From assembly GCF_030867145.1 (NCBI RefSeq), contig NC_134431.1, positions 8,447,089 to 8,511,088 on the forward strand: 64,000 nucleotides of DNA, written 5' to 3'. The position numbers and the translations under genes were made by a program. Source of the DNA: Opisthocomus hoazin. Taxonomy: Eukaryota; Chordata; Aves; Opisthocomiformes; Opisthocomidae. This document shows positions 1 through 10,000 of this stretch, piece after piece (position 1 is the stretch's first letter; every line of letters begins with the position of its first letter). The notes beneath the pieces were generated by a model. That model did not search any database. It was not told the origin of the DNA and worked only from the letters and a program-made list of their open reading frames with translations.

Positions 1-565
1 ACAGCCGCTCTGTGCCGGCTGCCGGAGCAATGAGCCATCGCTGCGTGGACATGCGGCCCCAGACGTCACCCTGGGAAAGTCTCCCATCCTCTCTTTCCCG
101 TCTCTCTGCTCCAGCAGCTGGCTTCTGGGGGAGTTGGCGTGCTGGCAGCGGTCCCCGGGCTGTGCGGGGATGGCCCCGGGTGGCAGCAGCAGCCTGCTGA
201 CCTGAACCGCAGCATGTGCCATGCCTGGGACTCTCTGCCTTCTCCCGACCAGCCTCCAAAGAGCCATCAGGGAGCTCAGCCAGCCAGGGGGGCTCTTCCC
301 TGGGGGGCCGCCCCAGCGCCCTACGTACCCCCCGTCCCAAGGAGGAAGATGGAGCCGGATCGCGTGGAGGGTGACTACGAAGGCCGAGGCGCATCGTCTG
401 CCGGGCGCAGGGTGGCACGGCTGCCGGGGTGCTCGGCCTGAACGCCCGCAGGGCCGCAGGCTGCACCCCGGGTGGCTCCGGGGGCTCAGCGCTCGCAGCT
501 GAGCTGGGCCGTCACCCCCACCACGGCTCCCACCGGGCTCTCCCGGCTGCCGGGGGCTCTTCCAG

Positions 566-571
566 CAGGTA
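566..571 (+). other. candidate splice donor CAG|GTAAGG in CpG island
   Basis: The sequence CAG|GTAAGG (GT at 569-570) matches the donor consensus almost perfectly. It could end a non-coding first exon that splices to the acceptor at 6089-6090 in front of the KCNS1 coding exon. This is a motif-only call; two other candidate donors (1038 and 2203) compete with it. Confidence 0.3.
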
Positions 572-1034
572 AGGCCGTCGGGGCGGGCGCGCTCCCGCCT
601 GGCCCAGGTTCCCCATCCCGCTGCCGGCCCCGGCTCGGCCCCGCACGGCCCGCGGCGCTGCCATCGTGGGGGGGCACCTGGAGCCGCGCCGGCCCCGCCA
701 GCCGGTTCTGCGGTCCGGGGGGGTTTCCCCGGGGGCGAGGTGGGCTTCCCCCCGGGTGTCCCCGGGCATCCCCAGCGCTCTCCCCCGCGCAGAGCGGCGG
801 GGACGTCCCCCGGGGGAGCGGGAGGGCCCGCGCGGCTCCAGCCCCACCGGGCCCCCGGGGGGCGGCTCGGGGCGGGCGGGCCGGAGGGCGGCACCCCGGG
901 AGGGGCGGCGGGCGGGACCCCGGGACCCCCCCCCGTCCCCCCCACCTCCGGCCCCGCGGAGCTGCCGCCGGCCCCGCACGGCCCCGCACTGCTCCGCGCC
1001 GGGCGCGCACGCTGCGGCGGGGGCGGCGCCGAGG

Positions 1035-1043
1035 CAGGTGAGC
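1035..1043 (+). other. candidate splice donor CAG|GTGAGC in CpG island
   Basis: A strong donor consensus (GT at 1038-1039) at the end of a dense CpG stretch. This is the placement expected for the end of a GC-rich non-coding exon 1. Linkage to the KCNS1 acceptor at 6089-6090 is inferred and not shown by any transcript. A further donor-like site, CT|GTAAGT, occurs at 2203. Confidence 0.35.
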
Positions 1044-1124
1044 GGCGGCGGGGACCGTCTCCGGGAGGACCCGGGGCTCTCGCATCGCGGGGCGGGCTGG
1101 GGAACGGGGCAGTGGCATCCCTGG

Positions 1125-1470
1125 GCGCTGAGGGCACCGGCAGCCCGGGGACCCGGGCCACCGGCAGCCGGGGTACGGCAGGGACCGGCATCCCGGGGAC
1201 CCGGGGCACCGGCATCCCGGGTGGCCGGCGAGGACCGTGAAATCGGCAGCCCAGAGAACAGCAGGGGCCGAGATACCGGCATCCCGGGAACGCGGGGTAG
1301 GAGCATCCCCGGGCGTTGCAGGGATCAGCACCCCGGGGCGCGGCAGGCACCCGGGGCACCGGCATCCCGGGGGGAGAGGGCAACAGGAGCAGCGGCACTG
1401 GGGGGTGAGCGGGGAGGGGGGGCAGCGGAGCACCGACATCCCACGACGAGCAGGGGATGCCGGCACCCAC
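1125..1470. repeat. degenerate G-rich minisatellite inside the CpG island
   Basis: Variants of a unit of about 20-30 bp, built around GGCATCCCGGGGACCCGGGG and CACCGGCA, recur irregularly. Clear copies are near 1127-1230, 1270-1300 and 1340-1375. The copies are imperfect and separated by drifted spacers, so this is an old or unstable tandem array. Repeated runs of three to four G could form quadruplexes. The unit boundaries are approximate. Confidence 0.55.
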
Positions 1471-2209
1471 ACCCCGGGCTGCTGCTGGGACCAGGGGCAC
1501 AGGGGTGCTGCTCCCCGCCCCTCTGCCCCGCAGCCTCTCCCCCCCCCCACCCTACGGCTGCCGCATCTCCCCCTGCCCGGGGAGCGGGGCAGGGCGCGGG
1601 GGTCCCCCCCGCAGAGCTGCGCACCCACCGCCTGGGAGCCGGGAGCGGAGGCTGCCACAGGACAGGGCATCCTCCGCAGCGGGCGCTGGGCTGGAAGCCG
1701 AGCTGTCGGTAACGACCCCCCCTCCCGCACCCCTCAGCGGGCAGGGGCTCCCCCCGTCAGCCGCATCCCCAGCCCTGGGCGTTTTGACCCCTCCCGCCCC
1801 AGCTCATGCTCTGCCTGCGGCGAGCAGCCAGCGGTGGGAATCCCCCTCCCATCCCCGCCCCCCCCTTCGCAGCCAAAGGAAGGGCTCTGTCCTGAGCATC
1901 TCCTGGCCGACACCATCCCGCAGGAGCCGGGAGGGCAGCCAGCCCCCTCCCCCCGCCCCGGGACCCAGCGGGGGACCCCCAGCCCCAGCCCAGCCCCGTG
2001 GGCATCCCACGCGGGGCTTCTCCGGCGGTTTGCAGCCTCCAGCCCTGCACACGTGGGATACGCAGGGCAGCAAGCCCGGGGTGACGGGGCACTTGGGACT
2101 GGGCTACAGGCAAAGGATAAGGGTTTCCTTCTCCCCTCCGCCTTTCTAATGGCTCCCTTGAGACACGCCACACGACTCCCCGCCGGGAAGCCTCGCTGAG
2201 CTGTAAGTA

Positions 2210-5200
2210 CAGGGCTTTTTATTCGGACTGTTAATCTAAATCCATTGTACCTGGTTGGAAAAGCCCCTGTGTGCAATACTCCCTGCACTTGCTGCATCCT
2301 CGCCTGAATGTCTGTTAGCATCTCCCTTCCCACTCCCTCGGGTCCCCTCTGCCAGTTAGAATAAATATACATAACTTCCATCTCAAAGCCTTTATGAAAA
2401 AAATACGTTGTCAAGGGAAACTCTTCCAGCATTTCTTACAGATATGCTTGATCGGTTTTTATATTTTTTACTGTCATAAGTGCATGTATCAGAGATTTTT
2501 TTCTCCACAAGATATATATTCTTTGAAAGCCCAACACCCAGCTCACACTGGGCTTGTGTAATTCTGATGGCTGTCTCCTTAAAATAGCTTACAATGTATT
2601 TCAAAATTTATCAGAAAGAGACTGGCTTTATCTGTTCTATTTTACGTCTCATTCATGGAAATTTTGGGTTAACTAAAGGAAAATTTTGCAAATTTACATT
2701 ATTCCAGACAGACACTTTTGTATTCTCTGCCCATTGTGCTTTAACATAAAAAAACACCCAACGTAAGCTTCTGTTTCCCAGCAGATACCCCTGCGAACGT
2801 GAGACGGGTGCAGACTTTGATGATCCAACAGGGGGGATCACACCAGGTTTTAGTTCAAACCTCAGTTTTGTTCTAAAGCTGAGCTTAGCTACTCATAAAA
2901 TGAGTAGGGAAAAGAGTTATAGAAGTATTAATTGCTGCTTTAGATTCCTAGATGAAAGCTGTATGTGGGCAGAAATAATTTGCTCTATTCGGAAGCGAAC
3001 ATCAGAAAGGACCATCTCAGACAGTTCGCGACCCTTCTCCTTGCTCTGCTTCCTGCGCCGGAGGGAGGGATGGAAGGATTTCCCTGGGGTACAAAGGCTT
3101 GCAGGGTCCTGACACCCACTCTTTTTTGAGCTGAGAGGGAGGTGGTAGCTCACGGCCAAGGTCTCAGGGCTCGGCCTTGCGCTGGGGATGGTCCTGCCGG
3201 GCTGGAGCATCGCTCCAGGCTTGTCCTGCCCTCCCAGCGCAGCCCCGGCAGCCACCCGGGCTGCCCCTGCCCCAGCCCAGCCCCAAAACCATTTTGCCTG
3301 TGACTTCGGTGACATTTGGCCTGGCCTCCCGGAGTCGTGCTGTACAGGGCAGGTGTGGAGAGAGGCTGAGGACGGGTCGGGCTAAGCTGGATCCCACAGA
3401 CCCACCCCCACAGCCCCGTGTATGTTTGTAGCCTGAATGCCTGAGCATCCTTCTGGAAGGAACCTGGATTAGTCATCCCCACCCCACAGATGGGCTGCGT
3501 GATGTCTTCCCTGAAAAAGCTAATCTGTCACAGAAATTCCTGTTTATCCCTGAAAACGTGTGTTTACACCCCTTTTTCTCCCTTGCTTTTGTCTTAAGCG
3601 TTAAAAAAGTTGATCCTTCTTGTTTTTTTCCTCCCCTTTGAAAGGTGAGGCAATGAGTCCATGAAGCTGCGAGGCTGATCACAAACCCGCTGCCTCCTCC
3701 AGACATGGAGTAATGAGGAGCGCTGGCTTTGTGGCGCAAAGCCTGTGTCTTTAAGGAGCCCTGGCTCTGAGATGCAGTGGAGTTAGCAGATGCCTTTGCC
3801 AGGCTATTTCGCACCAGTCTGGCATTTGCTGCACCCACAGCCCTGCTCAGCTTAAAAACACACCAATGGGGGTTATTTCTAACCATTACTCTGCTGCCTG
3901 TCCCTCTCCAGCTCTGCTGTGACCTCCAGATTCAGGTGTGAAACTGTCCTCCAGGTCCCTGCCTGCCCGACAAACCTTTTACGCTGCGTTTCTCAGACAC
4001 TGGAAAACAGGCAGAGCCCTTCCGCTCCCTTGGGGATTGCCCCAGAAACCCTATGGGGTGTTCGGTGAGCAACGGAGGGCCGGGGTGCAACGGGGTCTGC
4101 AGGGAAGCGGGGATTCCCCCGGGCGGGGGGACCCGCCTCGTGTCACTGACCTGGCCTTGGCCCTCGGTGGCTGCTGTCGGACCGGACCGTCCTGCGCAGG
4201 GTCTGGTGGCACCTGGGCATCAGTGTGGGGGCTGCTGCAGCCTGTGTCACCTCTGTCCCTGCCTCACCTCAAAGTCTGAAAACTCCACTGCGTGACACAA
4301 GACGGAGGAGGTGAGGGATTTCTCTAACAAGCGGCTGGCTGGTTAAAACCAGGGAGGGAAGCCTGTGAGACGGGAGCCAGGCCAGCCTGGAGGCCACCAA
4401 CGCCTCCGTGAGCGCTGCAGCAAAAGCATCAGCGCCTGCAGAAGTCGTGTCAGTACCAGCAGCGACCCTGGCAGTGGGAGCAGAGCTCAGGATCAAGACA
4501 CATCTAATAGCGGGATTTTTCCAAAGTAGTCAAATGTGTGGGGAAAAACGTAATTCCTCACCCAAGAGAGCAAACGCAGTGTCCCTTTGGAGGACACCCA
4601 CACCCCCCCGTGCCAGGAGGGAGGGGATCGTGCGGGCATGGGGCTGCTCCGCACGTCCCCAGGCGTTTTGATGAATAAGGTAGGCTGAGAAGTCCAATTT
4701 CAAGGTGACACAGGAAGATCACAAACCTTTTTTAGTTGCCTTTTTATTCTATGCTTCTGGTCAAGGCGGGTGAAGGCGTGGGAATGCTTCTCTTTGTTAG
4801 ATGCTTTAACTGCTGCTCGTTAGAAAATGGAATTTCTGCTGGACCGAAAAGCCCAGCTCCTTGAAACTTCGAGAATCCTGAAACATAACAGAAGTCAAAA
4901 CTTTGATTTTTATTTTCCTACCAACATACAGGATTTTAATTCAGAGTCATCAGTGATTCTGAATTATGTCTTTGTTATGTTTCAACTTTGTAAAAATAAT
5001 CTTAATGTTTTACATGACAGAACACACAAGAGAAAACAAAGCAGGCAGATAAATTGTTTTGACACTTCTTCCACTGAAATTCTCCCTAAAACTGACACCT
5101 TCTGTGAAAACACTTTGATTTTGGCAAAACTGCCTTTGCTGGTGGGGAGATTGCACTGTCTAAGGACTTTTTGACCAGGTCTAACTAGCAACATCAGTAG

Positions 5201-5311
5201 TTGGGCCACAAAGCTCTTCAGCAGAATCACTGCAGCAGTGATTTCACGAGATCTGCTTTTTTCCATGGGGGAGGCTCTCTGGGGGATCAATCCTCTCTTC
5301 AGTGACTAATC
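2210..5311. other. upstream or intronic sequence without recognised gene
   Basis: Sequence between the CpG island and the first CR1. It is partly AT-rich (2210-2900) and partly GC-rich (3150-3450, 4040-4280). If KCNS1 starts in the CpG island, this is its first, non-coding intron. No recognisable exon, RNA gene or repeat was found; the open frames are short and composition-driven. Confidence 0.5.
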
Positions 5312-5749
5312 AGGGCTACGAGGATGGTGAGGGGACTGGAGCATCTCTCCTAGGAGGAGAGGCTGAGGGAGCTGGGCTTGTTCAGCTTGAAGAAGAGAAG
5401 GCTGAGAGGGGACCTTATAAATATCTGCAGGGTGGGTGTCAGGAGAATGGGGCCAAGCTCTTTTCAGTGGTGCCCAGAGACAGGACAAGGGGCAATGGGC
5501 ACAAACTGAAGCAGAGGAAGTTCCGTCTGAACACGAGGAAGAACTTCTTCCCTCTGAGGGTGACGGAGCCCTGGAACAGGCTGCCCAGGGAGGTTGTGGA
5601 GTCTCCTTCTCTGGAGATATTCAAGACCTGCCTAGACAAGGTCCTGTGCAGCCTGCTCTGGGTGACCCTGCTTTGGCAGGAGGGTTGGACTGGGTGACCC
5701 ACAGAGGTCCCTTCCAACTCCTACCATTCTGTGATTCTGCGATTCTGTA
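5312..5749 (+). mobile_element. CR1 LINE, 3' end fragment (5'-truncated)
   Basis: From GGGCTACGAGGATGGTGAGG onward the sequence matches the 3' end of a CR1 non-LTR retrotransposon. It carries the tail of the ORF2 frame, the familiar GACCCACAGAGGTCCCTTCC stretch, and ends in repeated ATTCTGTG-like octamers at about 5726-5748. It is almost collinear with the 3' part of the copy at 38290-39543 in this window. Only the last 440 bp or so of the element is present, so there is no reverse transcriptase and the copy is dead. Translated in frame, it has a TAG at the same codon as the other copy. It lies about 370 bp upstream of the KCNS1 coding start. Confidence 0.92.
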
Positions 5750-6090
5750 CTTACCTGTATGAACATGGGAAGCCCCACGGGTGAGGTGCTGGAGGTGCAG
5801 CAGACTGCCTTCCTTAGGCCAGTAGCAAAGGGAGAAACTTCAAGAGGTTAAAAAAAAGTGAGGAAAAGTTCGACCTGGAAAAATCATTGTCTCTGGTTTT
5901 TTTCACCCTCTTCCGTGCCACTGAAGAACCGCCCAAAGCTGTTTCTCTCCTCTCCCCTCTCCCTGATCATCACTTCAAAATGCAAACATCCCTCCTCACT
6001 CCCCAGGGTGCTTCTGGCCCTCTCCCCCTGGGACCACCCGGATCGGTGGGACCCCTGCATCCCCCCCACCCCACTGTGTCTCGCCCGCAG
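5750..6090 (+). other. intron end and splice acceptor before KCNS1 coding exon
   Basis: A pyrimidine-rich run ends in CGCCCGCAG at 6082-6090, a good acceptor that would start the first coding exon at 6091. The 27 bases from 6091 to 6117 would be the final bases of the 5' UTR. The reading frame stays open upstream to a Met codon at 5887, but the acceptor and the lack of family similarity argue that this part is not translated. Confidence 0.6.
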
Positions 6091-6117
6091 GTGGAACCAG
6101 CTCCCGCTCTGCTGATC

Positions 6118-7083
6118 ATGGTCAACAAGACCTTAAATTACTGGGGTCCCAGTTTTGAGGAGGACGTTATCAACATCAACGTGGGGGGTCTGAGAAGGCG
6201 GCTCAGCTCCAGCGCCCTCTCCAAGTTCCCTGACACCCGCCTGGGACGCCTGCTCTCCTGCGACTCGGAGGAGTCCATCCTGCAGCTCTGCGATGACTAC
6301 GACGTGAGCGCCAGGGAGTTCTACTTTGACCGAAACCCTGGCTTCTTCCTCTATGTGCTCCACTTCTACCAGACAGGGAAGCTGCACGTCATGGAGGAGC
6401 TGTGTGTCTTCTCCTTCTGCCAGGAGATCGAGTACTGGGGCATCAACGAGTTTTTCCTGGACTCCTGCTGCAGCTACCGCTATCACGAGCGCAAGCTGGA
6501 GAGCCGGCACCACAACTGGGACGAGGAGAGTGAAGTCAGTAGTGTGGACACGTCCCCTGATGAGATCTCCGACATCAACCACGACCTGCTGCGCTACAGC
6601 ACGCTGCGCTGCGGCAATGTGCGCAAACGCCTCTGGCTCACCATGGAGAACCCCGGCTACTCCATCCCCAGCAAGCTCTTCAGCTTTGTGTCCATCAGCG
6701 TGGTGCTGGTTTCCATAGCCACCATGTGCATCCACAGCATGCCCGAATACCAGGAGGAGGATGAGAACGGCAATGTGCTTGATGAACCCGTCCTGCACAA
6801 GCTGGAGTATTTCTGCATCTCCTGGTTCACCTTCGAAGTGTCTTCCCGCCTCCTGCTCTCCCCCAACCCCAGGAAGTTCTTCACGCACCCGCTGAACCTG
6901 ATTGACATTGTCTCAGTGCTGCCCTTCTACTTCACCCTCTTGGTGGATGTGACCATGGGCAGTGACTCGGAGCTGGGCAACCTGGGTAAGGTCGTGCAGG
7001 TGTTTCGGCTCATGAGGATATTCCGGGTGCTGAAGCTGGCTCGGCACTCCACTGGACTGAGGTCACTGGGGGCCACCTTGAAG
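6118..7083 (+). CDS. KCNS1: KCNS1 coding exon 1 (residues 1-322: T1 domain to S4-S5 linker)
   Basis: The open frame starts at the ATG at 6118 and runs to the donor AAG|GTAAAC (GT at 7084-7085). It encodes the T1 domain with the FYFDR motif at residues 69-72, S1 to S4, and the start of the S4-S5 linker, ending in GATLK. The break after this lysine is where KCNS1 is split in mammals. S4 keeps the regular basic residues ([15 protein letters not shown]). The frame would run on for 25 more codons into the intron before a TAA/TGA-type stop at 7159, so an unspliced message would give a protein with T1 to S4 only. Confidence 0.95.
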
Positions 7084-10000
7084 GTAAACCATCTCTCTAT
7101 CTCCTTATCTACTCCTACCTCTGGTACAGCCAGGGAATGTGGACATTCCCATTCTCAGTGAGCTGGGTGGTGTCTGGTGAGCGTGCTTGGGGTGGTGGGC
7201 TGGCTTGTTGGCTTGTATGCCTGCTAACGCAAGCAAGTGTGAGGAGCACTGCGTGAGTTCCCTTTGTACACACAGTCGGAGCAGACAGGAATTCACCCCA
7301 GTGCTTGTAGACTTTGCTTCAGGCAGAACTGGTGCTTCCAGGGACTCAGCCACCCCTTCCTTGCCACGGTGTGCAAGCCCCATTGCATGGTTGTGGTATG
7401 GACTCAGCTGCACATGGGTGGATGGTGATGTCCAGAAGCGGGCCAGTGCCTAGCCAGGCTGTGAGAGACCTGCTGAGCAGGGACTGGGCCAGTCAGCAGC
7501 TGCTGGGTCTGCCAGCACCAGTGTGTGCGGATTCAAGCTGCTCCTGTCCCCAGCCTGGGAGAAGGGGGTCCTCCTAAGGACATGCTGCCAGCTGGCCAGA
7601 GGCCAGTGTCCAACCCGTGGTGTCTGCCCATCTAGGGAGACATGCAGTTCCTGGTCCAGCTGAGCTGACACTTCGATGCTCCAGGGTATGATGAAATTGA
7701 GACTGGCACATGGTTATCCATGGGTGGCACAGAGCAGTGGCAGAAAAGCAAAGGTTTTGCTGCAGGGCCTGGGACAACAAGCTCAAGGCAGGGTGCATGT
7801 CCCCAGCAGAGCCTAGGGTGCTGGAAAAGCTTACAGAAAACATGGCATGCAGGGCTGGGGGAAACTGGCTGCAGGACCACACAGTCATCAGGAGGACGGG
7901 CTGGATGAGGAGATGCAGAGACAGTGAAGGACCAGGGTCCAGGCATGCTTGGATGTGGCACTGCTGCAGGTATGGTGAGAGGAGGTCTTCTTCCTCCATG
8001 GTGTGCCCCAAGGCTGTGTCTCTCCAGACCCCCTCTGCAGCAGCCCCAGCCTCCTTAGACAGACCAAGACCAGCTGAGACAAGTGTCAAAGTGTGAAGCT
8101 ATCGTGAAATCCTCACCCGCCTGGCACTGAGGCCCAGACCTCCGTCACTGCAGCTCAGCTGTGCGGGATGGAGCAGCCACAGTGCCCTGTGCAGCTCTCA
8201 GCTCTCCCCCACCATTCCTCCCTCCTCCTGCTGAAGTCCATGTACTCGAATGTAGGGAGGGTAAAACTGTCCCCTCACCTCCTGCACTTACACAGAAAAT
8301 CCAGCTTGCTGCAGAGACCAGTTAAACTCAGCCGTTAATTGTCTCTGATGCTTGGCGACTACACCAAGAGAAGTCCTAAGGCCAACCTGCCAAGATGCTG
8401 AGTGACACATGCTCCCGATGCCCTACCACACGCAGGGCTTGTGCTGAGCATGGGGAGGAGCCCATCAGAGCAAACATCTCCTCTCCTTGAGGGACCACCT
8501 CTGGTGCCCACCTTCAAACCAGAGGGCTGGTTTTCCAAGCACTGCTCACACAAATATCCCTGTGCTTTTTCCCTGTTCAAACAAAGGGAGCGCCAACAAA
8601 TGACCAAGGAAAGCAATCTTCATAACAGAGCTTGAAATTCGACCAAAGGGGTGCTCACCTCTCACTCCACGCCTGGCAGGGGCCAGAGCCGCAGCTCCTG
8701 GTGCTGCTCCCACCGCAGGGCCATGGCAGGGTTGAAGTGGGCGCAGCGGTGGCTGGGGACACCCTGCTCCTCGTTGCTGCAGCAGTGGCAGGGCTGGCAT
8801 GGGATGCGCTGGTGCCAGCAGGACTCGAGTGCCAGGGTTGGACTCATTCCCGTGGGTGAGCCATGGAGAAAAGCATCCTGCAGGTGTGGCTGGGGGGTGA
8901 GGATGGGCAGCAGGAAAGGTCTTCTGCTGGTTTCTGCTGTGAAGCAGGACCGGTCCAGGCCAGCACTAATCCTGCAAAGCCCACAGAGCATCGGAATAAA
9001 TTCCTGGCATCCTCAAAGCCTGCTGAAAATGGAGTCCAGGGAGGATTGTTTGAAATGAAGATGCCTGAAGTCCTACCTGCACCGTGCTTACTTCTGAATA
9101 CTCACCTTGAGAGAGCAGTTAGCAAGTGACAGACCTGTGAATTCAGGGCTCCCTGGACACTTTCTCTGCTCCATTTAAGCGTGAACAGCACACTGCAGCA
9201 GAGCAGGGACCGATGGGTTCATCTGCATGTTATTAAGCAGCAGACGAGATCCGGGGAGCCAGCAGCATCCCGGCTCCGGCCTCTGCCGAGCCGCTGATTC
9301 ACCGAGTGACGTGCTGGAAAGTGCCGCTTCCCGGGGACTCCGGAGCCAGCTGTAAATGGGGATGAGCGAAGACACAAATCTGACGCAGCAGCTTGGCATT
9401 GTGATTTACTGGGCACATAAATTACAGTGTCTTGTTAATCATAATTTACTTCCTATTGCAAGAGCATAAAGCAGCAGCAGAGGAGTACAGGCTGTTAACG
9501 GCCAGGAAGCGCGAGCGATGGCTCTGGCAAGGCGAGTAATTGTTCCCCTGCCACGAAAGTGCTAGCAGAGGGATTTCTGCCATTTGTGCCTCATAAACTC
9601 TGAACGGTCTTCAGATTGCTTGGGGCCTGGTCCAGGGTCTGTTTAATTTGAGGAGCGGCTTCCCACACGTCTCTGCTCTTCCTCCCTGCCACACGCGACG
9701 TCCATCGCGTTACTGCAGCTTCCCGGGTGCGGCTCTGGCGCCTGTCTCCCGCTGGCAGTCAATAGGTGGTAGGCACCCAGTAATTTAGGCACCTGCAGGG
9801 ATCTACAGGAGCTGCTGTCTGTCCCCTTAGGGGCCTAAGTACACAAATAGGTTGGACGAACCAGAGCTGCAGGTCCCCAGACAGTGGACGCATCACCCTG
9901 CCGTCGCTACCACGGGCCATCTCCGTGCTCGGTCCCTACGCTGGTATCTCCAGGCAGGCTCAAACCAGGCTCTTCTTTTACATACACCTCCTTCTGCACT

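Larger units (their letters stand above)
480..2200. promoter_or_regulatory. CpG island, probable KCNS1 promoter and first-exon zone
   Basis: This stretch is extremely rich in G+C and in CpG dinucleotides, in strong contrast to the AT-rich sequence that begins near 2210. It lies about 4-5 kb upstream of the KCNS1 coding start on the same strand. Islands of this kind normally mark vertebrate promoters. No TATA box was seen and no transcription start can be fixed by eye. The long open frames here on both strands come from the lack of AT-rich stop codons; none resembles a known protein. Assignment to KCNS1 is inference. A divergent transcript on the - strand, or a neighbouring gene to the left of the window, could also use this island. 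Confidence 0.6.

Noticed and set aside
486..1730. A 414-codon open frame on the - strand and several long + strand frames in the first 2.2 kb
   Set aside because: They lie in a CpG island and a G-rich tandem repeat where stops are rare; the translations are low-complexity Pro/Arg/Gly/Ala and several frames overlap on both strands.
5887..6117. An in-frame upstream Met that would extend the KCNS1 N terminus by 77 residues
   Set aside because: The extension crosses a good polypyrimidine tract and acceptor at 6089-6090, shows no similarity to Kv N termini, and the ATG at 6118 has a strong context.
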